A model generated the notes under the pieces. That model did not search any database and was not told the origin of the DNA. It saw only the letters and a program-made list of their open reading frames with translations. A stretch of 64,000 nt of DNA from the NCBI RefSeq assembly GCF_011769525.1, contig NZ_CP050441.1, positions 1-64,000 on the forward strand, given 5' to 3'. The translations under genes and the position numbers were made by a program. The DNA comes from Tolypothrix sp. PCC 7910 (GTDB taxonomy: Bacteria > Cyanobacteriota > Cyanobacteriia > Cyanobacteriales > Nostocaceae). This document shows, piece after piece, positions 41,286 through 50,439 of the stretch (positions are counted from its first letter, which is position 1; each line of letters opens with the position of its first letter).

Positions 41286-42230
41286 TTATCGCTGTCCAAA
41301 CAACTTATTCAGTACATCAGCTAATCGGTAGCCTGCCAAGCTCATTCGACGTTCTGCAATTGGTTTAGTGGTAGAGGCATAATTTTGTGGTAAAAGCTTT
41401 CCATCATTTTTATCAGCGCTACCTGAAAGTTTGCCATTCAGATATGCTTTTTGTTTAGCGATATTAAAACTTTCTACTTTTGCCCAATTATCAAATTGAG
41501 TTTCTTTTAACTCTGACAATTTACTGCGTTGATAGGTATTTCTTAATTTAGTTGCAGTGTTGCGAACAGTTTGAAAATTTTCATATCCCAGTATGAGGTC
41601 ATCCCAGAATTTATGCAAACTAATTGTTTGGCTATCTGGTTTAACTTTAATGTAAAAACGGGTGCCTCCTCTATCACCTTCTGGCTCAGGATATTGACTA
41701 GTTATCAGTTTAGTTGTGTGCAATGGTTGATGCACGTCTCCTATTAGATGGAATAGCCAACATATAGCAATAGCTTTTTCGCTGTTAGCGGCATTACTTT
41801 GAACAATATCAATATTTTTTTTAAAAGCATAGAGAATATTTTCTTCACCTGGAGTTTCTTTAGGAATTGAATTTGAGGAACTACTAGGGTCATACGGAAA
41901 ATTGATGTAGTGCCAGGTTTCATGATTAAAATTTTTGTCGCCACGAGCTTCATCAGGCCATTTTGCAGCCCACATGAATAAGTACAAATTTTTATTCTCA
42001 GCAGAAATATTAGATTGTTTAAGGGAATTCCACTGCTGCTCAAATTTAGAGTATTCAGGGTGTTCTTTCAAAATGGCAGCAACTTTTTCAATTACTTGTT
42101 GATGATTCTGTTTGAGGTCACTGTAGGCAATTGCTCCTGAAACCATGTGACCAGCTTTATTCCACGCAAAAGCAGGATGCTGCCACAACAAGGCAACTAA
42201 CAAAGTTACAAAAAAAGACAACTTACGCAT
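41286..42230 (-). CDS. S1/P1-type secreted nuclease, about 314 aa
   Basis: Signal peptide (MRKLSFFVTLLVALLWQHPAFA) with the mature N-terminus WNKAGHMVSG, whose Trp amino group and His bind zinc in this family. Other zinc ligands are visible: WAAKWPDEARGD, ETWHYINFPY, WLFHLIGDVHQPLHTT and LHKFWDDLI. S1/P1 enzymes degrade single-stranded DNA and RNA outside the cell. ATG 42230 gives the signal; the frame extends further without signal-like sequence. It starts a cluster of exported nucleases. Confidence 0.9.
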   Translation of the reverse strand: MRKLSFFVTLLVALLWQHPAFAWNKAGHMVSGAIAYSDLKQNHQQVIEKVAAILKEHPEYSKFEQQWNSLKQSNISAENKNLYLFMWAAKWPDEARGDKNFNHETWHYINFPYDPSSSSNSIPKETPGEENILYAFKKNIDIVQSNAANSEKAIAICWLFHLIGDVHQPLHTTKLITSQYPEPEGDRGGTRFYIKVKPDSQTISLHKFWDDLILGYENFQTVRNTATKLRNTYQRSKLSELKETQFDNWAKVESFNIAKQKAYLNGKLSGSADKNDGKLLPQNYASTTKPIAERRMSLAGYRLADVLNKLFGQR

Positions 42231-42591
42231 AGATAAATTCTCACTCCTCAGTACTAAAATAATTGCGATCGCATGAAAGTAGCGCTTTCTTACTCCTGAC
42301 AATAATCGCCAGTTTCTTAGCACAGGTCAATACTATGTAAAGTAAATTAGGAGAATTAAATTTTATAACTAGAGGTAAAACGCTCAAGTAATAGTATCCC
42401 TAAGTGTAGACACTTCAATCGGCATTCATACATGACAATCCCCAATCTATTACTGATAAGGTTATTCGTGCATTGGTAGTGCTTGCTACTTGCTATTGAG
42501 ACAACAAAAAGCAACACTAATCAAGTGGAAGCGCGGAAAGCTTCTTACAAACGGTGATGTATTAATTAGGTCTTCAACAATAGTGAAATTT

Positions 42592-43446
42592 ATGCTTCAT
42601 ATCGCTCGCTTTAGCAATGTAGCTGCTACCCTGTTACTAATTACATTGATGGGCTGCTCATCAGCACTAACCCAAACTCCTACGCTAAAGCCGCCACAAA
42701 CAAGCCCTCACTTAATATTGGGAAATCCTAGCGGTGCTGTTAATAGCACTACCAATCCTGATAACTATTTAATACTAAGACCGCAGTATGCGCTGTCTTA
42801 CAACAGAGATAAAGGAATTCCCAATTGGACAGCTTGGCAGCTAAATAAAAATTGGTTAGGAAGTTTACCCCGTCCAGGATTTACACCTGATACATCGCTA
42901 CCCAATGGTTGGTATCAAGTCACGCCGAATGACTACAATGGCAGCGGATTTGATCGGGGGCACATGGTTCCGGCTGCCGATAGAAACAAAACACAAGACA
43001 ACAGTAAAGCAGTATTTTTGATGTCAAACATCATTCCACAGGCTCCAGATAACAATCAGGGGCCGTGGGAAAAGCTAGAAAGCTACAGTCGAGAACTGGC
43101 CAAGCAAGGTAAGGAACTATATATCTATGCAGGTAGTTCTGGCAGTGGGGGAACTGGTAAAAACGGAGCAAGCACCACAATTGCTAATGGCAAGGTGGCT
43201 GTACCAGCAAGAACTTGGAAGATTATTGTTGTTTTGGATAAACCTGGATTGGGGTTGAATGGGATTACTGCTAGCACCCGCGTAATTGCTGTTGATATGC
43301 CTAATAAACAAGGCATCAAAAACGATAATTGGACTAAATATAGAACCTCTGTTAAGAAATTAGAACAACTCACAGGCTATGATTTTCTCTCGAATGTTTC
43401 TCCAAATATTCAAGCAAGTATTGAGAGTAAAGTTGATAACCAGTAA
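42592..43446 (+). CDS. nucA: Sugar-non-specific nuclease NucA homologue, about 284 aa
   Basis: Lipoprotein-like signal (LLLITLMGCSSA). The catalytic motif GFDRGHMVPAADR carries the essential His of ββα-metal (DNA/RNA non-specific) nucleases. HLILGNPSGAV, QYALSYN and LTGYDFLSNVSPNIQASIES match Anabaena NucA closely. It cleaves DNA and RNA with Mg2+ or Mn2+. ATG 42592; a TTG start at 42490 is less likely. The convergent neighbour encodes its inhibitor NuiA, as in Anabaena. Confidence 0.92.
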   Translation: MLHIARFSNVAATLLLITLMGCSSALTQTPTLKPPQTSPHLILGNPSGAVNSTTNPDNYLILRPQYALSYNRDKGIPNWTAWQLNKNWLGSLPRPGFTPDTSLPNGWYQVTPNDYNGSGFDRGHMVPAADRNKTQDNSKAVFLMSNIIPQAPDNNQGPWEKLESYSRELAKQGKELYIYAGSSGSGGTGKNGASTTIANGKVAVPARTWKIIVVLDKPGLGLNGITASTRVIAVDMPNKQGIKNDNWTKYRTSVKKLEQLTGYDFLSNVSPNIQASIESKVDNQ

Positions 43447-43451
43447 AAAAA

Positions 43452-43856
43452 TCAAGTTTCTACAACTTTAGTATTAAGTCCACCCAAATTACCCGCAGGG
43501 GTTTCACCAACAACATAAACATCAATCTCAATTTCTCCAAGGCGATACACCTGTGGGTTTTTTAAGCTTGATTTAACTGTTTGCACAAGCTCTTGGAATT
43601 TAGCAACCATAGCCTTTTCTTCTTCTCCATGCCAATCTTGGGTGGTGGTCGCTACTCTAAAAAAATCATCAACTGTGATGACTTGGACGGATGTATCTTG
43701 GGAGTGATTTGTCTGTTGTACAACTTTTTGGGTTGTCGCGGGTGCGGTAGTCTCCCACAAAAATGCTTCTAAGGGATAATCAGACTCGCTCATCATAAGT
43801 AAGCCGTCAGATGCAAGTCTAAGGTGTTCTAGAATTTCGGAATCAGTTTTAGTCAT
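43452..43856 (-). CDS. nuiA: Nuclease A inhibitor NuiA homologue, 134 aa
   Basis: Aligns along its whole length with Anabaena NuiA: SEILEHLRLASDGLLMMSES, DDFFRVATTTQDWHGEEE, and the C-terminus NPQVYRLGEIEIDVYVVGET then PAGNLGGLNTKVVET. NuiA binds the NucA active site through its C-terminal residues and protects the cell. Cytosolic, no signal. It is convergent with nucA, the stops being five bases apart. Confidence 0.93.
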   Translation of the reverse strand: MTKTDSEILEHLRLASDGLLMMSESDYPLEAFLWETTAPATTQKVVQQTNHSQDTSVQVITVDDFFRVATTTQDWHGEEEKAMVAKFQELVQTVKSSLKNPQVYRLGEIEIDVYVVGETPAGNLGGLNTKVVET

Positions 43857-43939
43857 ATTAGGAGAATAATAAAGCTATCGCTCAAACAGTATCATTATCT
43901 CGTGTATATCTACTACAGCCATAAGTTGCATTTACCAAT

Positions 43940-43980
43940 GAGAAGTCCGTTCATATATATGGACGGACTTTCTCGTTTTT
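43940..43980. terminator. Terminator between nuiA and the second nuclease
   Basis: A long stem (GAGAAGTCCGTTCA and its complement) around an AT loop, followed by GTTTTT on the plus strand. It closes transcripts on the plus strand and may also slow minus-strand readthrough from the 43995 gene. Confidence 0.75.
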
Positions 43981-43994
43981 AAAATTATTAAAAC

Positions 43995-45305
43995 TTACAA
44001 ATTATCGACTTGCGCCTCTATTACAGACTGAATAGATGTTGAAACTTGTGATAAGAAATCGAATCCGGTTAGAGATTCAAGTGAATCTACGCTAACTCGG
44101 TAATTTCTCCAATCAGCATTCCGAACACCTTGGGTATTAGGAATATTAACCGCAATGACTCTTGTAGATGTTGTGACACCAGATACTCCAGATCCAGGAG
44201 TATCTAGGACAACAATAATTTTCCAAGTGCGATTGGGAACTGTCACCTTACCACTAGCAATAGTATTGAAGAATCCATTGCTTCCTGTCCCGCCTGTTCC
44301 ATATCCACCAGATATGATGTAAAGTTCTTTACCCTGTCCTACTAGAGTTCTAGCGTAATTTTCTAAGTTAGCCCAAATCCCTTGATTGTTATCAGGTGCT
44401 TGAGCAATCATGTTCGACATCAAGAAGGTACTGGAGTTAACAGCAACTGTACTAGTCCGATCGCCTGAAGGGGTCATGTGTCCTCTATCAAATCCGCTAC
44501 CACTAAAATCAGTAGCTTGGACTTGATAGCAACCTGCGGGTAAAGTAGTATCACCACGAAAGTCATCTTGGCGGGGAGTGCTTCCTAGCCAACTATTGTT
44601 TAACTGCCAAGATACCCAGTTAGATCTTCCTAATGAACAGTTGTACCCAACTGCATACTGTGCTTTATCAAGCAAATAATTATTCAGATTGGAAGTTCCA
44701 GCACCACTGGGATTACCCATTGTCAGATGTACACTTGTACTACCGCCGCTACCAGAAGTACCATAATCAGTGATTGTAATATCATCGATGTTGGTTCTAT
44801 TTGTGGTTCCATCAGTTTTGCGAACTTCACAGCGAGATGTGCCAGAGATATTAGGCGTAAAAGTAGCCGTCTGTAAAGTTGTAGAACTGGTTGTGACTGT
44901 TGAACCTATCTGTAACCATGAACTACCGCTATTACTTGAACACCACAACTGCCAAGTTGTACTAGCATCAGAACCAAACTTTGCATGTTGAATGCTAACT
45001 GTACCAACACCAGTAGTGCGGTCAAATTTCATTGAGACTTTACCACTGTTACGAATACGTGCAGATTGTACGCCGTTTTTAGCATCAGTTGTCAGATTAC
45101 CAATTAAGGCATCATCCAAATTCCACACACCTGTAGCAAGGGTGACATCAGCAACAGCATAACTGCCTTTTGAGCCAGTTTCAAAACCTTCAACAGTCGT
45201 TACACCTTTTGCACTAAATAGTGTGTTGAAGGTAATTAGTAAAATTATTACTACTCCTGTCAACCACCCATTACGATAAACTTTGCGCCAAAAATTAAGT
45301 AACAT
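43995..45305 (-). CDS. Second NucA-type secreted nuclease with N-terminal accessory domain, 436 aa
   Basis: Signal or anchor helix (WLTGVVIILLITFNTLFSA), then a beta-sandwich of about 150 residues (VEGFETGSKGSYAVADVTLA...TNRTNIDDITITDYG) of the type attached to bacterial extracellular nucleases. The nuclease domain follows, with GFDRGHMTPSGDRT as catalytic motif and MGNPSGAGTSN, YELYIISGG-like and LTGFDFLSQV regions resembling nucA at 42592. A paralogue of nucA with an added binding domain. Whether the neighbouring NuiA inhibits it too is unknown. Confidence 0.88.
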   Translation of the reverse strand: MLLNFWRKVYRNGWLTGVVIILLITFNTLFSAKGVTTVEGFETGSKGSYAVADVTLATGVWNLDDALIGNLTTDAKNGVQSARIRNSGKVSMKFDRTTGVGTVSIQHAKFGSDASTTWQLWCSSNSGSSWLQIGSTVTTSSTTLQTATFTPNISGTSRCEVRKTDGTTNRTNIDDITITDYGTSGSGGSTSVHLTMGNPSGAGTSNLNNYLLDKAQYAVGYNCSLGRSNWVSWQLNNSWLGSTPRQDDFRGDTTLPAGCYQVQATDFSGSGFDRGHMTPSGDRTSTVAVNSSTFLMSNMIAQAPDNNQGIWANLENYARTLVGQGKELYIISGGYGTGGTGSNGFFNTIASGKVTVPNRTWKIIVVLDTPGSGVSGVTTSTRVIAVNIPNTQGVRNADWRNYRVSVDSLESLTGFDFLSQVSTSIQSVIEAQVDNL

Positions 45306-45572
45306 TAGGTATGTTTAACCTCGTAAGTCCAGCAGAAGAGCATTCCTAGTTAAAAACAACAGGATGATAACTAACTGTGCTGCTTACGTAGGTTAAATTC
45401 TTATTACTGTTAGATTATGTTTGTTGGTAGTAGGAACTTTGAGGTTGAACTAGAGAATAGATTTTAGTAAGCAATATAACCTATCTAAATTCATTGGGCA
45501 GGCAGCGAGCGCTCTGCAATGAGATATTATGTAACAAAAACATTAATCAAATTAATTTTTTCAAGCAAAATT

Positions 45573-46067
45573 ATGATGAAAATTCTTTATAAGAATGTGA
45601 TTTTTGGATTATTGGCTGTACTAATTACCATATTTATTTGGGGTACAATCCCAACAGAGGCAGCAAACCCTAATTTAGATGGTGATTCACAGCCCACAAG
45701 AATCAAGCTAAGTGAATGTCTTGCAGATGTCAAAGAAGTGACGGCCTGGGGCGAGAAAGAAACATTGGATGCAGCTCGCGAAACTTGTGAACTTCGCAAA
45801 GCTCATGCCCAGCAAAAGACGCGGTTTTTAACATCTTTAAAGAAACTCCAACAGGAATATCAAGATTCTACAAATCATGGATTTGACAAACATTTACCCA
45901 CCGCTATTGCAGATTCATGGACAATTGTTAAAAGTTGTATTGATTTCAAAGAAGGATTTACATATCCCCACAATATAGCTTTATTAAAAGTACCAGAGAA
46001 TGTTCGCATTCGTTGTTACTCACTAGGTGCAGATTTAGTAGAATCTGCATTGTTTAATCAAAAATGA
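45573..46067 (+). CDS. Secreted hypothetical protein, about 164 aa
   Basis: ATG 45573 (or 45576) begins a signal peptide (MMKILYKNVIFGLLAVLITI...TEAANP). The mature part is helical with four cysteines (SECLADV; ETCELRKA; KSCIDFK; RCYSLGA), which suggests two disulphides. The frame starts earlier at 45519. Function unknown; its position beside the nuclease cluster suggests an extracellular role. Confidence 0.6.
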   Translation: MMKILYKNVIFGLLAVLITIFIWGTIPTEAANPNLDGDSQPTRIKLSECLADVKEVTAWGEKETLDAARETCELRKAHAQQKTRFLTSLKKLQQEYQDSTNHGFDKHLPTAIADSWTIVKSCIDFKEGFTYPHNIALLKVPENVRIRCYSLGADLVESALFNQK

Positions 46068-46099
46068 CCATCCAGCAGATTAAGTAAAGCGATCGCACT

Positions 46100-46492
46100 T
46101 CACACAGTATCATCCATCCACCCGCATTCCGGGCAGTCCCAATGCACCCGTGCTGACCAGTCCCGGTTAAACTCATAGCCGCATTGGGGACACTTGCCAG
46201 TAAACATGGGATGCAATTCAATTAGTTCCAATTGCTCCTCCTGTGTCCAGCGTTGTTCGGGTTGCACAATCAACTCACCGTTATAGTAGCTTGCACCTTC
46301 TGGTTGCCATTGGTCTTGCTCATTGCTCTCACCAATACCTAAAAAGTCCACGAACTGCTTACCTTCTAGTTCGGGGTCTTCTCGAAAATCAAGGCAGGTG
46401 TCACTAGCTGGCCCTCCTGGATGGACAGCACAGACAATGTAGGGGTCATGAGCGCAGAATAAACAGCGATCGCACTCTTTGATTTTTGGCAT
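46100..46492 (-). CDS. Cysteine-rich zinc-ribbon hypothetical protein, 130 aa
   Basis: The N-terminal cysteines are CDRCLFCAHDPYIVC and CLDF. The C-terminus is a zinc ribbon, CPQCGYEFNRDW...CPECGW. Soluble and acidic. Such cyanobacterial proteins are widespread and uncharacterised. ATG 46492. Confidence 0.65.
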   Translation of the reverse strand: MPKIKECDRCLFCAHDPYIVCAVHPGGPASDTCLDFREDPELEGKQFVDFLGIGESNEQDQWQPEGASYYNGELIVQPEQRWTQEEQLELIELHPMFTGKCPQCGYEFNRDWSARVHWDCPECGWMDDTV

Positions 46493-46575
46493 AGTACCAG
46501 TTTAATACTCTACTTAACCGCAGTGGGTAATCGCCTTTTACTGTTAACCTTTATACCAAAAACTATTAACTAATC

Positions 46576-46854
46576 TTATTCGGAATCTGCAATTAAATTT
46601 TGAAGGTAGTCCCGCGTTTCTAACAATGTTAGATACAGAAAATTCCCGTTTTTATCAAGTATTTCGTATTCATCGATAATGACATGATTGGCATCCTCTC
46701 CCCACCCAAGACCGGAAATTAGCCCTAAAGAACAAGCCTTGCTTCCAAGCTCACCGATTTCTAATAGTATGTTTTTATATTCTGCTTTTAGTTTCCCTGT
46801 CCTAATCATCTCATCAAGTCTGGCTTGATATTCAGCATTAGTTTCACTCATCAC
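46576..46854 (-). CDS. Small hypothetical protein, 92 aa
   Basis: ATG 46854, MSETNAEYQ after one extra Met. Acidic; helices and a DEYEILDKNGNFLYLTLLET strand region. No motif recognised. Soluble. Confidence 0.5.
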   Translation of the reverse strand: MMSETNAEYQARLDEMIRTGKLKAEYKNILLEIGELGSKACSLGLISGLGWGEDANHVIIDEYEILDKNGNFLYLTLLETRDYLQNLIADSE

Positions 46855-47054
46855 ATCAACTTACCGAAGCTTCAAACGCTAATTCCCACCCCTCACCTGT
46901 TTTTCGTAAAGCAGCACCAGCTAGCATATTTTACTAATTAAAATTCAATGCAACTATATTACTCTGAAATTCTTGAGAACTGCGATCGCCCCCAGAATTC
47001 AGTGTATCTGAGCAAAAAAATAACAATGATAACTTGTCAGATTTATCCTTTTAT

Positions 47055-47068
47055 AGTACATTTGTACC
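47055..47068. promoter_or_regulatory. LexA-box-like palindrome
   Basis: AGTACATTTGTACC fits RGTACNNNDGTWCB, the consensus reported for cyanobacterial LexA, at every position. TATAGT just before it could be a -10 element on the plus strand, so binding would block that start. Confidence 0.5.
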
Positions 47069-47083
47069 AATAAAGAGAAACCC

Positions 47084-47109
47084 TCCCCACTGATGAGGTG
47101 GGGATTTTA
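47084..47109 (+). terminator. Orphan rho-independent terminator
   Basis: TCCCCAC and GTGGGGA pair across TGATGAG, followed by TTTTATTTTAT-like sequence on the plus strand. The nearest upstream plus-strand protein gene ends about 1 kb away. Confidence 0.7.
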
Positions 47110-47158
47110 TTTTATGCTGGAGTGTAACATCTTCTTCTAGGTTACAAAGGGCGGCCCA

Positions 47159-47512
47159 TCACTCCCCATCCTTAACTTCGAGCTGATAAATCCGCATCGA
47201 TGGATGTTCCTCCATCATTCGCCAGTAATACCCAGTAGGCAACGGCATTGCCCTACCACCACAGCGATACAAGAATATTGGCTCACCAGAGCGCACAATT
47301 TTTTTAACTGTTTGCTCCAGGCTGGGGTCGGGGTTATTGCTGTCGTACCAAATAATGTGTGACTTCCCAAAGTACCCAGCAGCCATTAAACTAGCAAACA
47401 ACCATTCCATCAGCGATTGAATTTGCTCTTGGGGTACACCACAGCTTTGTTGAGCGTAACTTTCGATGGTTGGCTGTGCTGGTTTGGGTTTGAGGAAGTT
47501 CAGTAATTTCAT
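47159..47512 (-). CDS. Hypothetical protein, 117 aa
   Basis: ATG 47512. Basic N-terminus (MKLLNFLKPKPAQPT), then helices (QEQIQSLMEWLFASLMAAGY) and a strand-rich end (IFLYRCGGRAMPLPTGYYWR). No membrane segment or known family. Confidence 0.55.
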   Translation of the reverse strand: MKLLNFLKPKPAQPTIESYAQQSCGVPQEQIQSLMEWLFASLMAAGYFGKSHIIWYDSNNPDPSLEQTVKKIVRSGEPIFLYRCGGRAMPLPTGYYWRMMEEHPSMRIYQLEVKDGE

Positions 47513-47559
47513 GATATGGGTAATGCAACTATTACCAGGGTTCCCAAATTAGGGAGTGC

Positions 47560-47612
47560 GTAGCTTGCCGCCAACTCTTGGAGACGCTCCGCGAATGCCA
47601 TCGCCTTTGTTT
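47560..47612 (-). repeat. 50-bp dispersed element, copy B (inverted relative to 35959)
   Basis: Reads GCGTAGCTTGCCGCCAACTC then TTGGAGACGCTCCGCGAATG on the plus strand, the reverse complement of the element at 35959-36010. The 11.6 kb between them would invert if they recombined. Confidence 0.75.
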
Positions 47613-47942
47613 GCCCACCGCACCATTGCACTTTTTTCCTCTAAGAATTTTAAGGGCGATCGCCTATGAGACAACAAAAACCCTACTTCACCTGTGGGGT
47701 TAGTCGGAATACGAGAATTATTAAGTACTATTGGCGTAGTCGTATTTACCAACACGTTCAAGGGCGCATTTGTCGTATCATATCCCGGCTTGCATAGCGG
47801 TAATTTCCAGAGGAAATTCTCATTCATAATATTAGCGCCTACCTAAATACAGGCAAGCGCTATTTTTTATATTTAAATTCAGGGAAAATATAGTAAGATG
47901 AACTCCCTGATGTTTACTATTAATTGACTAATATTTAATTTC

Positions 47943-48215
47943 TTACACAGCACTGCTGCGATTTAGCAAGTTCCACAAGAAAATGGCGACGATTGCACCC
48001 AGAACTGCTACTAAAATACCGGGAACGTTAAGAGTTGAAGCCGCTAAAGTAAAGGTTCCTGTATTGAAGAATACACCCAAACTACCGCCTACAAAAGCAC
48101 CAATGATTCCTAAAAGAATTGTTCCTAAGATGCCGCCACCTTGATGACCAGGGTAGATAGCTTTTGCAATAGCACCAGCAATTAGACCTAAAACAATCCA
48201 AGCAATAATATTCAT
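47943..48215 (-). CDS. GlsB/YeaQ/YmgE-family membrane protein, 90 aa
   Basis: Three membrane helices with the family's glycine patterns: IIAWIVLGLIAGAIAKAIYP, GGGILGTILLGIIGAFVGGS and GILVAVLGAIVAIFLWNLL. The family (transglycosylase-associated, stress-induced small membrane proteins) has no proven activity. ATG 48215, single-gene unit. Confidence 0.9.
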   Translation of the reverse strand: MNIIAWIVLGLIAGAIAKAIYPGHQGGGILGTILLGIIGAFVGGSLGVFFNTGTFTLAASTLNVPGILVAVLGAIVAIFLWNLLNRSSAV

Positions 48216-48714
48216 TGTTCTTTTGATAAATAGTTTTGATTGACACTTATCAAATTAACAGTTTAACCATGAACCTCTAATCTCCCAACAGAAATAATTA
48301 TTAATCACCTTAAGAAAGAACTGTGACCACTTCTGATGACGTATTCCTCTTGAGAGAAATAAAAAAGCTCCTAGTAGGTCTTGACTAGAAGCTTATCAAT
48401 TAAGGTTCTTCAGTATCTGTTATGCTAAAAATGTCTGCAAATAAGCCTGAAACCCTTATTGGGGAATAATAACAGGCATTATAATTATCGTTTGAGCCTT
48501 GGCATTGAAATTGAATCTATAATCGCCTGTAAGCCTTGATTTCCAAGGAAAATTTTGAGGTTTAATTAAAATTTCAGCATAACACCTACCGAAGAACCTC
48601 AATTAATTGCTTGGTAATTGCAGTATAGACATTTTAAATTTACTTCTTCTTCTACTGGAAGAATTAAGCTAGAGTTCAGGGGATTTCACTTTTGTTGCAC
48701 AAAATTATATTTAA
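48216..48714. other. Intergenic region containing a MITE-like element
   Basis: No protein gene. A hairpin at 48366-48393 (AGCTCCTAGT/ACTAGAAGCT, one mismatch) is followed by an inverted-repeat element at 48403-48599 flanked by a 6-base direct repeat. Confidence 0.6.
48403..48599. mobile_element. MITE-like element, 197 bp, with terminal inverted repeats
   Basis: The left end AGGTTCTTCAGTATCTGTTA (continuing TGCT) matches the inverted right end AGGTTCTTCGGTAGGTGTTA (continuing TGCT) at 21 of 24 positions. CAATTA occurs directly outside both ends (48397-48402 and 48600-48605) as a probable target duplication. The interior has no gene. A transposase would have to act in trans. Confidence 0.7.
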
Positions 48715-50262
48715 CTACTCTAGTTCTGCCTCTAATTCCTTGAATTCTTTGTACTGTCTATCTTTATGCTGCCAGTATTTATTGACTGTTTCTTTAGCTG
48801 CAACTGCACTTTCATATTCTGTTCCACCCTGAAGAGTTAACCTTTCTCTTACTTTTTTCCGAAGGTCAGAGATGATTTTACCGTTAATTTTACGTGTCTT
48901 TGACCAATCTAAAATCGGTTGTGGATAAGAACTATGGTTAATGTATTTTTCTTGTAAAACTTCTGGTAGGCTATAGCCCCGTAGTTCCGGTATCCAGTAG
49001 GAGATAAAGCTGAGGTCTGGGTCTTTTTCTTGAATATTCTTATTTGGATTGTAGATACGAAAAGTATCACTTAAAGGATTAGTAACACCTGATTGCATCT
49101 GCCACTGCCAATTATCAATTGCTAAATCTCCATCTACTAAATAGTTCATATAATGTCTAGCGCCGTGATGCCAGGAAATACCGCAATTGATAGTTAAAAA
49201 AGTGGCACACATCGCCCTCATGCGAAAATTCATCCAACCCATAGTTTTTAGTTGTCGCATACTGGCATCTACTAGGGGAAAGCCTGTCATTCCCTCCTGC
49301 CAAGCATGAAATAGTTCTTGTTTTTCTGGTGGTAGCTCTAGGGGTGTATACCATTCATCAAATTCCGGGTAGCGGTTTTTATAAGCTATTTCTGGGTAAA
49401 AATAAAGGCGCTGTGCAAAACTATCGTGCCAGCGTAGACGGTCACGAAATGCTTTTAAGGAAAATTCTGCTTTGGGCTGATTTGTAAGTTCTGCTGCCCG
49501 TGCTTTAGTACGTTGATAAACAATGCGAGTTGAAATTGTACCAAAAGTCAGGTGAGGTGATAGGTGAGATGTTGCGCCTTGCTGTGCTAACCAAGGGCGT
49601 GAAAGTTTCCAATGGTATCCATTAAATCTACTTTTAAGAAATGAATTTAATGTAGCTTGTGCCTGTGTTTCTCCACCAATAAAATATACCTGTTCTGTTT
49701 GCAAAAAAGCATGATATTTCTGTTTTAGTTCATCAAATGTAATTTGAGGTACGTTTAGAGAAAGTGATGGAGTGTTGATATTAGTGGGAGTTTGATAAAT
49801 AGATTGTCTTTGATATGTGTAATACTCGTTAAACCACTGCTCACGTTTATCTTGTGATTGTAAAAAATTGTTTAGTCCCAGATGATATTCGAGATTTAAT
49901 GCTTGATATAAATTAACTACTGTCTTATCTCGGCTAACACCATACTCAACTTGGACATCCCGATTAAAGTAGAGTTTTGGTCTATGTCTCTGCTGTGTTA
50001 ATTGTTGAGTTAATTCTTGTATAATCTCTACAGCATTACCTTCAAATAATATTAATTTGCTACCTAATTTTTGTAAATTGCTATCTAGATTTTCTAAAGA
50101 CTCAAACAAAAATCGCACCCTTGCTTTACCTACATCGACCCATTGATAAAACCAAGGGTCAACAATGAAGAATGGTAAAACTGCAGCATTATTGGCAGAC
50201 GCTAAAGTGACAATTTCGTTATCAGTTAAACGTAAATCTCGACGAAACCATAGAAGATGCAT
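48715..50262 (-). CDS. Photolyase/cryptochrome-family flavoprotein, 515 aa
   Basis: The N-terminal α/β photolyase domain begins MHLLWFRRDLRLTDNEIV. The FAD-binding C-terminal domain is recognised by SHLSPHLTFGTIS, LRWHDSFAQ, GMTGFPLVDASMRQLKTMGW, MNFRMRAMCATFLT and LVDGDLAIDNWQWQMQSG. Full length for the family. Such proteins repair UV dimers with blue light or act as light sensors; the sequence alone does not decide which class. ATG 50262. Confidence 0.9.
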   Translation of the reverse strand: MHLLWFRRDLRLTDNEIVTLASANNAAVLPFFIVDPWFYQWVDVGKARVRFLFESLENLDSNLQKLGSKLILFEGNAVEIIQELTQQLTQQRHRPKLYFNRDVQVEYGVSRDKTVVNLYQALNLEYHLGLNNFLQSQDKREQWFNEYYTYQRQSIYQTPTNINTPSLSLNVPQITFDELKQKYHAFLQTEQVYFIGGETQAQATLNSFLKSRFNGYHWKLSRPWLAQQGATSHLSPHLTFGTISTRIVYQRTKARAAELTNQPKAEFSLKAFRDRLRWHDSFAQRLYFYPEIAYKNRYPEFDEWYTPLELPPEKQELFHAWQEGMTGFPLVDASMRQLKTMGWMNFRMRAMCATFLTINCGISWHHGARHYMNYLVDGDLAIDNWQWQMQSGVTNPLSDTFRIYNPNKNIQEKDPDLSFISYWIPELRGYSLPEVLQEKYINHSSYPQPILDWSKTRKINGKIISDLRKKVRERLTLQGGTEYESAVAAKETVNKYWQHKDRQYKEFKELEAELE

Positions 50263-50405
50263 AACTCAAGAATCTATATCAAATCAATGATACAATTGTA
50301 CTAACTAAATTTCAGGGTGGAACTAAAACTATGACCTACGTCTACAGTATGGATGACGCGGTGGTCACTCTGAGCGATCGCACTTCCTCTAAGAATATTC
50401 TAGGG

Positions 50406-50438
50406 GCGATCAGCTACGCTGGGCGGAACGCCATCGCC
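50406..50438. repeat. Dispersed GC-rich repeat
   Basis: GCGATCAGCTACGCTGGGCG then GAACGCCATCGCC, next to TCCTCTAAGAA at 50385-50395 and a HIP1-like site. Confidence 0.5.
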
Positions 50439-50439
50439 A

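Larger units (their letters stand above)
46855..47158. other. Intergenic region with LexA-like box and orphan terminator
   Basis: No protein gene. A palindrome matching the cyanobacterial LexA box lies at 47055-47068 and a plus-strand terminator at 47084-47109, although no plus-strand gene precedes it. A short RNA may be made here. Confidence 0.5.

Noticed and set aside
47549-47827. Minus-strand frame of 92 aa (MNENFLWKLP...)
   Set aside because: Its C-terminal half is the translated 50-bp dispersed repeat and the 11-mer; the first half alone is weak.
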